64,000 nucleotides of DNA, taken from Blattamonas nauphoetae. Lineage: Eukaryota > Preaxostyla > Oxymonadida. The position numbers and the translations under genes are program-made. The stretch's first letter is position 1; the number at the start of each line of letters is the position of its first letter. Below, piece by piece: positions 55,911 through 64,000 of the stretch. The notes beneath the pieces are model-generated. The model searched no databases. It saw only the letters and a list, made by a program, of their open reading frames with translations, and had not been told where the DNA came from. The stretch covers positions 62,001 to 126,000 of the forward strand of contig JARBJD010000144.1 in NCBI GenBank assembly GCA_033064195.1, in the 5' to 3' direction.

Positions 55911-57638
55911 ATGCTCATCCTCCTCGATACTCCCGCTGGATTCGGACTCTATTCCGTGGCCAAAGATGTTACGTTCAACAAGCTCACTCCAGATAACGTC
56001 ACAGATCTGTATGCTCTTTATTCAATCCCTCACGAGAAATCCTCTTCAGTACAAAATTCATAGGTTTCTCCCAATACGAATCAATGGCCGATGCCCTCGC
56101 TGCTTCAACTGTGTTAAATGAAGGGAAAATTCCCGAACAGCTTAAACTTTGGCTCTCAGACACCATCAAAACCAATCATCTCAAAGACAAAATTGGCGTT
56201 GCCGATATCAAAATTGCACGAGAGATCAAAAACGAAATGGGTCTGAGCTGTGTCTTTGACAACAATGTCCTTGAAATCATGAAACTCCTCCGTCTTGAAT
56301 TGGAGAAGATTGTGAGTTCAGAAGACATGCGTCGAATGTCGATTGGTCTTTCTCACTCACTTTCTCGATACAAACTGAAATTCTCACCTGAAAAAATTGA
56401 TGTCATGGTTGTTCAAGCTGTGAGTGTGCTTTCACATATTTCTCATTCTTCCTTCTTTCAAATCACAGGTCTCCTAGAAGATCTTGATAAAGAAATCAAC
56501 ACGTATGCTATGCGCGTCCGTGAGTGGTATGGGTGGCACTTCCCCGAGCTGAGCAAATTAATTGAGAGTAATGTTCATTTCGCCCAGACGGTGAAGAAGA
56601 TGGGTCTGCTCTTCATTTCTCTTCAATTCACTGCTCTCAGGAAGACGTCCCAACGCACTCACAATGGACTTCAGTGATATTTTGCCTTCTGACGTTGAAT
56701 CGGCGATGAAGGAAGCAGCACGTGTGTCAATGGGTGTGGAGGCAAGCGATGACGATATCGTCAATATCACCCTTCTGTGCGACCAAGTTCTCCAGCTTTA
56801 TGAATCAAGAAGACAGCTTAGTGACTACCTCCACAATCGGATGATGGCCATTGCACCAAACTTGACTCTGCTTGCTGGAGATCTCGTCGGAGCAAAACTC
56901 ATCTCAAACGCTGGAACTCTCTTAAACCTTGCAAAACATCCCTCATCAACCGTTCAAATCCTTGGTGCTGAAAAAGCCCTCTTCAGAGCTCTGAAAACGT
57001 CTCATAACACTCCGAAGTACGGATTGATCTACAGAGGTGTGTCCACGTCTATCCTCGTATATGTCTGACTGTATCAGCTTCTATCGTTGGAAAGACCACA
57101 CCGAAGAACAAGGGTACAATTGCACGTGTCTTGGCCAACAAAATCTCTCTCACAGCACGTGTGGATGCTCTTGGTGAAGGTGGCGACAGTAGCGACGTTA
57201 ACATTGGTCAGATCTGTCTCGAAAAGGTTGAAGAGCGACAGAGAGCTCTTGATGGCATTGCGCCACCAAGCGGGTTGGATTCAGGAGCAAAGAAAGGCGG
57301 ATTTAACAAGGAGATTGAGAAAGCTCCGCTATACACGTTTGAAGCGAATGTTCTGTCATATCCATCTCTTCTTTTGCTTTAGGCCAGCTCCATCATACAA
57401 AACAACAGTCGATACGATATCATCATCAGCAGATGAGCCAAAGAAAGAGAAGAAGGAGAAAAAGGAGAAGAAAAAGAAAAAGGAGAAAGATGAAAAGAAA
57501 GAAAAGAAGGAGAAAAAGGAAAAGAAGGAAAAGAAAGAGAAGGAAGAGGAGGAAGAAGTTGTTCAGAAGAAAAAGCGAAAATCAAGCGATGACGAAGAGA
57601 AAAAGAAAGAGAAAAAAGAAAAAAAGAAACATCATTGA
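55911..57638 (+). CDS. NOP58: Box C/D snoRNP core protein NOP58
   Basis: ATG at 55911 gives MLILLDTPAGFGLYSVAKDV. At least five exons; the first intron (about 43 nt, phase 2) joins VTDL to TKFIGFSQYESMADALAA. The Nop domain is complete: GLSHSLSRYKLKFSPEKIDV, EINTYAMRVREWYGWHFPEL, NRMMAIAPNLTLLAGDLVGA and LLNLAKHPSSTVQILGAEKA, ALFRALKTSHNTPKYGLIY. The C-terminus is a run of KKE/KKD repeats of about 80 residues (KKEKKEKKEKKKKKEKDEKK) ending KKKHH, characteristic of NOP58 rather than NOP56. It holds 2'-O-methylation guide snoRNPs together with fibrillarin, NOP56 and SNU13 in the nucleolus. Together with DHX37 it reflects the rRNA-processing set seen in this window; the genes are not linked functionally by position. 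Confidence 0.93.
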
Positions 57639-57994
57639 AGATGCATGCACCTTTTGAAAAATTTCAAGAGATTCAACAGAAAATAAGAGAGTATCTAAAA
57701 TCCTACTGAAACCAGACTGACAATGGACAAGATAATATTCAAAACAGACATATTTCTCATCTGATTCTCGGGTCGTACTTATTCATCCACTGTTACTTGG
57801 ATAGACTCACCAGAAGACGAGATCGAAACCTGAATCCTGTCGATTGTTCTCCTGTCCACATTATCTCTCTTTACATTCGTATCTCATCTACTCTCAATTT
57901 ATTCATTCGCACTTGAGACAATCGTGACGACTTTAGTGATCGCAATTGTACTTTTTTTTGATCGTGTTCAGACCGACACCCTCGTCATTTTTTC
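57639..57994. other. Intergenic spacer between NOP58 and the PRPP-synthetase-like gene
   Basis: 356 bp of AT-rich sequence with a T9 run near 57950. I see no coding exon, repeat or RNA structure. It should hold the NOP58 3' end and the promoter of the next gene. Confidence 0.55.
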
Positions 57995-59468
57995 ATGACT
58001 GAGGAAGACTCAAACCAAATCTACCTATTGGTTAATGCGAGTTCGAAATATTTCGGTGACCTCCTACGCAAACATTTGGAATCATTGAAAATCATTGGTT
58101 TCGTTCTTCTCTGACAAGGAGTCGCCCTCTTTTACAGTCACACCGCTTGAAATCATCAAGAAAACGTATTCAAATGGTGAAAAACTCATTAGGATTGATA
58201 TTGAGAATCCTTCCGATCTCTTCGGAAAAGATTGTATCTACGTGTCAGCTCTCCTCAATGATTCGGATTTCATGGACTTATTTCGCGTATCCACCTTTTT
58301 TTCATCATTCTTTACAATGACCTCACAAATGTTTTCTTAGATTGGTAGTTCTTTGTCTTCATTTGGAACACGATCTCGCATCTTCGTCATTCCATTTCTT
58401 GTATGCTCAACCATTACTTCTCCTTGAACTTCACCAGGGATATTCGACGATGGAAAGAGCAACAAAGTTTGGAGAAGTTGTCACATGCAAAGGTTTCATT
58501 ATTTGTCATTCCTATTCTCCAAGCCAATCTTCGCCTCTTATCTCAACTCCCATCTTATGGAATCGGAAATTCATTCCTCTTTATGGATCTCCATGTGAGT
58601 GGGATTCTCCACTACTTTGAAGGAAGTGTTCTTCGAGCAGAGCTGTATGGGCAGGATGTCCTCACTGACGGCCTCAAACAGTGCGGTTTAGAAGAGAACT
58701 CGATGTTTGCCACTGCTGATCTTGGACGGCCAAAATGGTGTGACTCCAGCTTTTATGAAATCTTTTCAGGGTTGAAGCCTTTGCCAAGAGTTTCAAAACA
58801 GACATCGCTCTGGTTCGAAAAACACGTGATGGAACGAACACAGAGGTGAAAAATGTGATTGGTGATGTTAAGGGCAAGCATGTTATCATTTATGATGATA
58901 TGACCCGATCTGGAGGAACGCTCATCCACGCCGCAGACGGGTACATGGAACACGGAGCCTTGTCTGTCTCTTGCATCCTCTCCCACTTGGCACTCACAAC
59001 CGAGTCAGTGGTTGATTCATTGAATAAGGTATCTGGTTTCATCTTTCATCATAACTCTTTCCTTAGTCATGTCTCACAAGAATCATCTCAACCAATTCTC
59101 ACCCATTCACACAACGCCCTCATCTGAATGCTAATATATATTCATCAACCCAGACAAAGATCACTGGATCTAAATTTCATGTGTTTGACTGTTCGTACAA
59201 GTTTGCTGAAGCAATCCGCGACATTCTTCGACCGAACATCATCCACTCCTTTGTTGGCATCCAAAACTATTCTACAAATGTCCTTGTTCCTTACAAACAG
59301 TTTCCCTCCCCACATTCTCCTTCACCAAATCGCTTGACGGGTGTGCATATATCATCACTCCCAACACTACCAGACGTCCAAGCGCCACATCCCCACCCCT
59401 CTGTGGCTCAAAAGACTGGAGAATCAGAACAAATTACAGTCACATGTATTGACGAGGAGGAGAATTGA
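57995..59468 (+). CDS. Ribose-phosphate pyrophosphokinase (PRPP synthetase)-like protein
   Basis: ATG at 57995 gives MTEEDSNQIYLLVNASSKYF. Six or more introns of about 30-60 nt; e.g. 40 nt (phase 1) joining LESLKII to VTPLEIIKKTYSNGEKLIRI, and one joining RIFVIPFL to GYSTMERATKFGEVVTC. The PRPP-synthetase fold is visible: YSNGEK (family FPDGE), VIPFLGYSTMERA (family PYxPYARQDR), FLFMDLHVSGILHYFEG (family DLHAxQIQGFF), and the PRPP-binding loop HVIIYDDMTRSGGTLIHAAD. After it FHVFDCSYKFAEAIRDIL matches the C-terminal helix. The catalytic Lys/Arg flexible loop is plausible at KSFKTDIALVRKTRDG. It belongs to the divergent class seen in plants and protists. The Pro/Ser-rich tail after STNVLVPY is unusual and its exon structure is unsure. 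Confidence 0.8.
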
Positions 59469-59607
59469 ATTGAATATAGCACATTTCACAGAATCGATTT
59501 TCTCAAAACTCGCCATGTTCAGTGGAAGAAGCTGTTCATGGGAAAGCACGATCATCCTTCATCATAAATTAATCAAGAGTGAAGTGGATGTTTCATTATG
59601 AAAGAAA

Positions 59608-60053
59608 CTATTCGCTTTCGTCCTCTGGAAGTCCTTCGATGTAGAGGACATTGTTACACCTAAAAAGGATAAATACAAGATGAAGAAAGATAAATAATGA
59701 AATATTCACAAGAAAAATGTGTTTTGTCAAATAATTCGAACTGAACATCGAAAGTTTGTGGAAAACAGGAACAAAAAAGAGAAAAAAATATGTTCGATGC
59801 CTGACGAGGACTTCTCCGATTAATCCTGCTGATTCTTTGTCAATGAATTCTTCCGTTCCTGAGAGCTGCAAATTCATGAATGGATCAGTTGAGACAAGAA
59901 TTCCACGGAGAGAATTACCCCATTTAAGTCTGACGTTCACCTGTTGACCGATGAGGCTGCTAAGGAATTCGGGTGGATTTAGGGGCTTTTGCTGAAACAA
60001 AGAAATTCAGAATTATGGAAATGATGAAAGAAAACTGGCTAAATCCAAACCAT
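59608..60053 (-). CDS. SNRPF: Spliceosomal Sm protein F (SmF)
   Basis: Sm1: FLSSLIGQQVNVRLKWGNSL, GILVSTDPFMNLQLSGTEEF; Sm2: GLIGEVLVR then CNNVLYIEGLPEDESE, closely like human SmF. The intron between LVR and CNN (about 59660-59800, 141 nt) starts GCATCG and ends TTTTAG, so it is a GC-AG intron (phase 2); its GCATCG parallels the GTATCG donors seen elsewhere here. The first exon is probably just the initiator ATG (60051-60053) spliced over a 59-nt intron to CAAAAGCCCCTAAAT, giving MQKPLNPPEF like other SmF N-termini. About 80 residues. SmF is part of the seven-member ring on U1, U2, U4 and U5 snRNA. Stop is TAG. Confidence 0.92.
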
Positions 60054-60228
60054 TTCAAGACAGAAAAAAATGAGATTCTGTGTTGGGTCACGAAAAAAAC
60101 TGATGCGTTTTATGGTGTTTCTCATAAACGAAGAATCGACACAAGATGACAAAAAAATGGAAACAATCTAACAATTGTCTTGGAGTGAGGGAGAATCGTG
60201 GCATGATGAATGAGTAAAGAATGAATGG

Positions 60229-60869
60229 TTACAATTCGTAGGCGGCTTCGATGGTCACGACATTTCCGCCAATATTCAATTTTCCACTCTGAGCGATAGC
60301 TTTCTTCTGATCATCCTCGCTTTTGAAGTGGACGAAGCCATAGGTTGAGTTTGTGAAGGAATTGACGCGGGACGAGAGGACAACTGTTTCGACGTTGTAA
60401 CCTTTGAATGCTTCACCAAGATCTTCTTGGATAGCAACTGCTGGGATTCCAGAAACTTTGACCGATGTCTTGGACACAACACGCTCAGCGTTTCTGTCGC
60501 GGCGAGGACGGCGTTCAGGGCGAGGTCCGCGTTCACGCTTCTCTCTGGGTTCTTTGGGAGCATCTGGGTCTCTTTCCTTGTAAAGTTCGATGTTAATTTC
60601 GCGACCGTTAAGGCTCTTGTTTTTCAGTTGATCCACAACTTTTTGGCAGTCACCGGCGTTCTTGAGGTCAACAAAACCAAAACCAAGTGAGCGGCCAAGA
60701 CGAGTGCGAATTGAGCAGTTCTCACTGAATTACGAGAGGAAAGTGGAGAGATAAATAAGACGAAAATCTCGGTTGCATACACAGGTGCAACTTTCTCAAT
60801 GAAAGCTTTCAATTGATCAGCACTTGTTCGGTTGCTCAAGTTTCCAACGAAAAGTTTGTTATCGGTCAT
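60229..60869 (-). CDS. RNA-binding protein with two RRMs, paralogue of the gene at 16714-17542
   Basis: ATG at 60867-60869 gives MTDNKLFVGNLSNRTSADQL. A single intron of about 55 nt (phase 2) splits the Val codon of VAPV, then ENCSIRTRLGRSLGFGFVDL continues RRM1. The linker is short and basic/acidic (ERDPDAPKEPREKRERGPRP) instead of the RGG repeats of the paralogue. RRM2 is SVKVSGIPAVAIQEDLGEAF to STYGFVHFKSEDDQ. About 195 residues. The RRM order, linker position and the place and phase of the intron match the 16.7-kb gene, so one is a copy of the other. Divergently placed 63 bp from SET. Confidence 0.85.
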
Positions 60870-60932
60870 AAGTTATTCTCGAGTGGTTGGCGGGAGAGGA
60901 TAGGATTAAGATCAACCCATGACTGTTCATTC
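60870..60932. promoter_or_regulatory. Compact bidirectional promoter (RRM paralogue / SET)
   Basis: Only 63 bp separate the two start codons of genes on opposite strands. Both transcripts must start within or beside this stretch; no core element is recognised in it. The inference rests on spacing alone. Confidence 0.5.
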
Positions 60933-61789
60933 ATGCATACGTCTGTTCAGAAGTCGAAAAGAAGTCATCCAATCGAATTTCACTTTGCAATTGAAGGTTT
61001 TTCATCATTTTTAGATGATATTTTCGTTTTGATTCACACCGGACCAAGAAAATCTCCTTGACCAATACCAAACATTTCAAAAGGAGTTACAAAAACAAAA
61101 AGCACAAGCTCTTGATCAGGTGTATGTGACTGAGGCTCAGACATTCAAACTGAGCCAAGATCTCTTTGAAAAACGGAGTACCATTCTGAGATCGCTCCCT
61201 GCTTTCTGGTCTCATCTTCTCTTAAAGCATCATGAGCTGTCAGCATACTTCCAAGACGAGCTCAGTGTTGTGGCTCTTTCATTTTTACGAGATATCACAG
61301 TCACATATGCTGACACGGAGGACATTCCATTCACGATGACATTGGTCTCTCTTTAGGTTCTCTCACGCCTCAATCTCTTGTGAAAAATGTACTTTCATGT
61401 AGATCTTTGATGAAAATGATTATTTTTCAAATCAATCCTTGTCTTGCACCGTTTCTCGTGAAAACGGAGAAGCTGTCTTTACCGAAAAGAGCTCAATCGA
61501 ATGGAAGTCTCATTACGTTTTTTGCTCTTTTTGAAGTCATTTGTTTCGATTGTTTCGTTGTAGGGTCTTGACGACGACAAACCAAGCTTCTTTCACGTTC
61601 GCCTTCAACTCTTCTCATTCTCTTCTCCAGCTTTGGTCACCTGAAGTTACTTCTGCGAGTCTGATTGAAACAATACGAAAGGATATCTATGTCGATCCTT
61701 TTGTGGCATTTGCCCAGCAGGATGATCCATTCTCAGACGACGATTCAGAACAGATCGAGGAGATGGAATCTGACGAATCCGATGATTGA
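60933..61789 (+). CDS. SET/NAP-family histone chaperone
   Basis: Five exons. ATG at 60933 gives MHTSVQKSKRSHPIEFHFAI; a 52-nt phase-1 intron joins it to ENLLDQYQTFQKELQKQKAQ, the NAP dimerisation helix. Then RSTILRSLPAFWSHLLLKHH and VALSFLRDITVTYADTEDIP, a 58-nt intron, IFDENDYFSNQSLSCTVS with SSIEWKSHY, then GLDDDKPSFFH and LWSPEVTSASLIETIRKDIY. The order matches SET (IPxFWxxxFxxHPxxS, IxFxFxENPYFxN, WKSG, SFFxWF). The C-terminus is acidic (FSDDDSEQIEEMESDESDD), the histone-binding tail. About 195 residues, slightly short. SET handles H3-H4 or linker histones and inhibits PP2A in animals. Stop TGA 61787-61789. Confidence 0.88.
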
Positions 61790-61967
61790 AAGCACATCAA
61801 ATTGGACACAGATGAGTGCTCACTTCCGTTGGACGAGTTGTGTTTAGATTCGATCATTATTTTGTCATTTCAGAGTCTTTTTTCAGATCCGCGAAACAGG
61901 GCCAAATTGAAGAGTGAATGTGTAACTCCTGTTTGGAGAAGATTATGCGAAGTGTGGGAACTCTCGT

Positions 61968-63628
61968 TTATTCCTCGCCGAGGGCCTTTTCCTCGACAGC
62001 GTCGGGTTTCTTCTCCTCGGTTGCCACTGCTGGTGTCTCCTCGGCCTTCTTCTCTGGCTTGGGCGGAGGGGGGAGCTCGCGGAAGTACTCCTTGCGCTGC
62101 TTGACCTCCTCGATCTTGGCGGCGAGCTGGTCGTATGAAGTGGGGCAGGTGACGCCAATTTTGGAGAAGCCTCCAAGGATGGCGATGGGGAACGAAAGAA
62201 CGTGTGTGGACGCCTTTGCTTTGCGGTCGCGCTTCCCCTTCTTCCCGCGCGGCTCTGGCTCGGGCTCCTTCTTCTTCTGGATGAGGGTGAACTCGCCGAA
62301 GTCCGCCCCGCCGCTTCCTTTCCCCTTCTTCCCCTTCCCACCGCTCTCGTCCTCAAACGTGATGGTCGTCGGGGCAGCAGCCACTTCTTCCACCGGAGCG
62401 GCCGACTCGGCACCGCCTGTCAGCTGGACGAGGTGTGTGACGAGGAGGTCACAGTTCTCCATCTCGTCCTGCCACGGGTGGAACTGGGCAAGGCGCTCTT
62501 CGCGGAGCCTCTCCCTCTCCTCAGCCTCCTGCTTGCGCTGCTGCTTCTCCGCCTCGATCCTCTGCTTGTACTCCTCCTTCTCCCGCTTCCTCCGCTCGAG
62601 GGTCTCCTGCCACTCGATGTCTCTCAGCTTGCGGATCTCCTCGTTGTACGCTTTGTACTCCTTCCACTGCTGTTGGTGGTTGTCCCGGGCCTGGTTGTAC
62701 TCCGTGTTCTTCTCGGCCAGCTGAGCCTCCAGTTTCTTGACCTCAGTCATGTCTTCGTCTTTGTCCATGTCGACCAGTTCCTGCTGGAGGCGCTCCATTT
62801 TCTTCCTGTCCTTCTCCACTGTCTCGTTGAAGTGTTCTAGAGCGTATTTCTTGTCATCTGCTATGCGCTTTGCTTTTTTCATCTCAGTTTCAGCATTTCT
62901 CATCGCTGTGCGTTTGGTTTCGAGTTCGGCAAATTGACCCCGGGACTGCTTCAAGCGCTGGATTTCACCTGTGATCTGTCGCTCCTCTGGACGTGTGAGA
63001 GTGTTGTGCTCGAGATAGTACGTTTTCTTCCTGATGGGACAAAAAGGGGAGCGATGAGAGATGACATCTCAAACTTGATCAGGTCAGCCACTTCATCCTC
63101 AGATTGGCATGGGAGTTTCGCGCGATATTGTGTGAATGAATTCGACTGGAGAGTAAAAGACATATTTAAGCCACATTAAGAAAGTGCAAGACAAACTTCT
63201 GCTTGATACTGTTTTTCCTTTATTGAGAGATCACTTTGGAGCTTTTGAACTTCTGCTTGCAGTTTTTTGTATGTTGCATCTGTATCTGCCAAGTCCTTCT
63301 GAATTTCAGCGATAGCTCTCTGTTTTCCGGATCTTTGACGGAACTTGTCTATGTGTTTCTGATTCTCAGCATACTTGTGATTGAAGCAATATGACGGATC
63401 GTAGAAGAAAGATTAGAACATATAAACAACCAACGAATGAAGGGAGAGAGAGATGTTTATAACATAGAGTATGTCAAAGCAAACGAGCTTGTCTTTGATG
63501 GCATTGTATTCCTTGTCAATACGCTCGAGAATCGCATTGTGTGAATCATTATTCGGACGCGATACAGCTTTCAGTTTCTCAGCTCCCTTGGGGAGTTTCT
63601 GCTCCTTCTTTTCTTTCTTTGGCTCCAT
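61968..63628 (-). CDS. BFR1-like coiled-coil protein (nuclear segregation/mRNP protein)
   Basis: Three or more exons. MEPKKEKKEQKLPKGAEKLK starts at 63626-63628; introns after NAIKDKL and KQYQAE have GTTTG donors. The centre is a long coiled coil with the Bfr1 hallmark TYYLEHNTLTRPEERQITGE-IQRLKQSRGQF (family: ISSGTLSIVEEKRIVKEIQSL), then a Glu/Arg helix (DIEWQETLERRKREKEEYKQ). A Lys/Gly-rich part (GGKGKKGKGSGGADFGEFTL) precedes the C-terminal motif ILGGFSKIGVTCPTSYDQLA (family F..LgIxxPxxxxD). Yeast Bfr1 travels on polysomes and ER-bound mRNPs and affects secretion and ploidy. About 500 residues. Convergent with SET, stop codons under 200 bp apart. Confidence 0.65.
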
Positions 63629-63809
63629 GACGAGTGGAGAAATAATTATTAAGGGGACGAATCAAATCATCAGACAATTATCTATCACGTTTAATCGGGA
63701 CACGATTCATCAAACTGGGAAAATGCGAAGAGCAATTTGTGCTTGTGGAAGGAAAATGAGAAGAAAGATATAATTAATGAAATGTCCAATATGACTGCTT
63801 ATGACTGGC

Positions 63810-64000
63810 CTATGCTTCCATTCCGAATTCCTTTGTCCATTCATCACAACGTTGAATGTCCTCCTGAGAGACGGACTTCCTCGTAACAGCTAGAGCATCG
63901 TCAAGATCTCCCTGGACAAATGAAAGAAGAGAGAAACAGACAACTTGAACCTCTGGCGTCATCAGCTTCTCTGGGGGAACATCAATCAACCTCATCTCAA
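63810..64000 (-). CDS. VPS4: VPS4-type AAA ATPase, C-terminal end only
   Basis: Only the last two exons are in the window; the gene continues past the right edge on the minus strand. MRLIDVPPEKLMTPEVQV splices by a GT-AG intron of about 27 nt to GDLDDALAVTRKSVSQEDIQ, then RCDEWTKEFGMEA at the stop. This is the VPS4 C-terminus (family: DxLxxxKPTVxxxDLxKxxxFTxxFGQEG), including the final helix that packs on the AAA domain. VPS4 disassembles ESCRT-III in membrane scission. A katanin/spastin-type ATPase is less likely because of the EFG ending. Confidence 0.8.
   Translation of the reverse strand, partial: EMRLIDVPPEKLMTPEVQVVCFSLLSFVQGDLDDALAVTRKSVSQEDIQRCDEWTKEFGMEA

Noticed and set aside
1-64000. 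A variant genetic code with TAA/TAG read as Gln, as in some oxymonads
   Set aside because: TAA ends GCN20 and the RRM gene, TAG ends SmF, TGA ends PRKRIP1 and SET at the homologous positions; no in-frame TAA/TAG is needed inside conserved domains.
1-64000. CRISPR arrays, bacterial operons or other prokaryotic systems
   Set aside because: No regularly spaced direct repeats of that type; all recognisable genes are eukaryotic and intron-bearing.

Overview
The window is nuclear DNA of a compact, intron-bearing unicellular eukaryote. I see about 20 protein-coding genes on both strands, usually separated by 100-300 bp, interrupted by short introns (about 28-141 nt, mostly 30-60 nt, 5' ends mostly GTAT/GTTT, 3' ends YAG). 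TAA, TAG and TGA all end recognisable proteins, so the standard genetic code applies. Several genes point to a flagellated cell with centrioles: a CFAP157-like coiled coil, a TEDC1-like protein and a SAXO-like microtubule protein. Together with the short introns this would fit a free-living or gut flagellate such as an excavate/metamonad, but no marker here fixes the lineage.

Layout. 1-9.8 kb: end of a leucine-rich-repeat gene (-), PRKRIP1-like splicing factor (+), a large charged coiled-coil protein (-), the CFAP157-like protein (-), an unrecognised gene (+) and the translation-control ABC ATPase GCN20/ABCF3 (+). 9.9-16.6 kb: a DIRS-type tyrosine-recombinase retroelement (-) sitting in the narrow gap between GCN20 and an RRM gene. 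It carries identical 119-bp inverted ends, an internal complementary region, and a complete Tc1/mariner-like DNA transposon (10680-12889, TA target duplication) nested in its recombinase region. 16.7-25.2 kb: RRM/RGG protein, small membrane protein, RBM5/10-like splicing factor, a 0.47-kb palindromic-ended segment holding a tRNA-like Pol III unit, and the ribosome-biogenesis helicase DHX37/DHR1. 25.3-29.2 kb: TEDC1-like (-), a mariner-type non-autonomous element, SAXO-like (-). 29.75-46.6 kb: one giant gene (+) for a protein of about 5,500-5,600 residues, most of it in a single exon; I cannot name it. 46.7-54.8 kb (-): a Fes1/HspBP1-type Hsp70 exchange factor with an inserted MYND finger, tRNA methyltransferase TRM5, and mismatch-repair MSH6. 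55-64 kb: ALG13, NOP58, a PRPP-synthetase-like protein, SmF (-), a second RRM protein (-), SET/NAP (+), BFR1-like (-), and the C-terminus of VPS4 (-) running off the right edge.

Most genes are housekeeping parts of RNA processing, ribosome biogenesis, translation control and the flagellum; there is no operon logic. The unusual items are the nested transposons, the giant unrecognised gene, the MYND insertion in the Hsp70 exchange factor, the tRNA-like palindromic segment directly upstream of a DHX37 that lacks the usual N-terminus, and two RRM paralogues 44 kb apart sharing an intron at the same position and phase.
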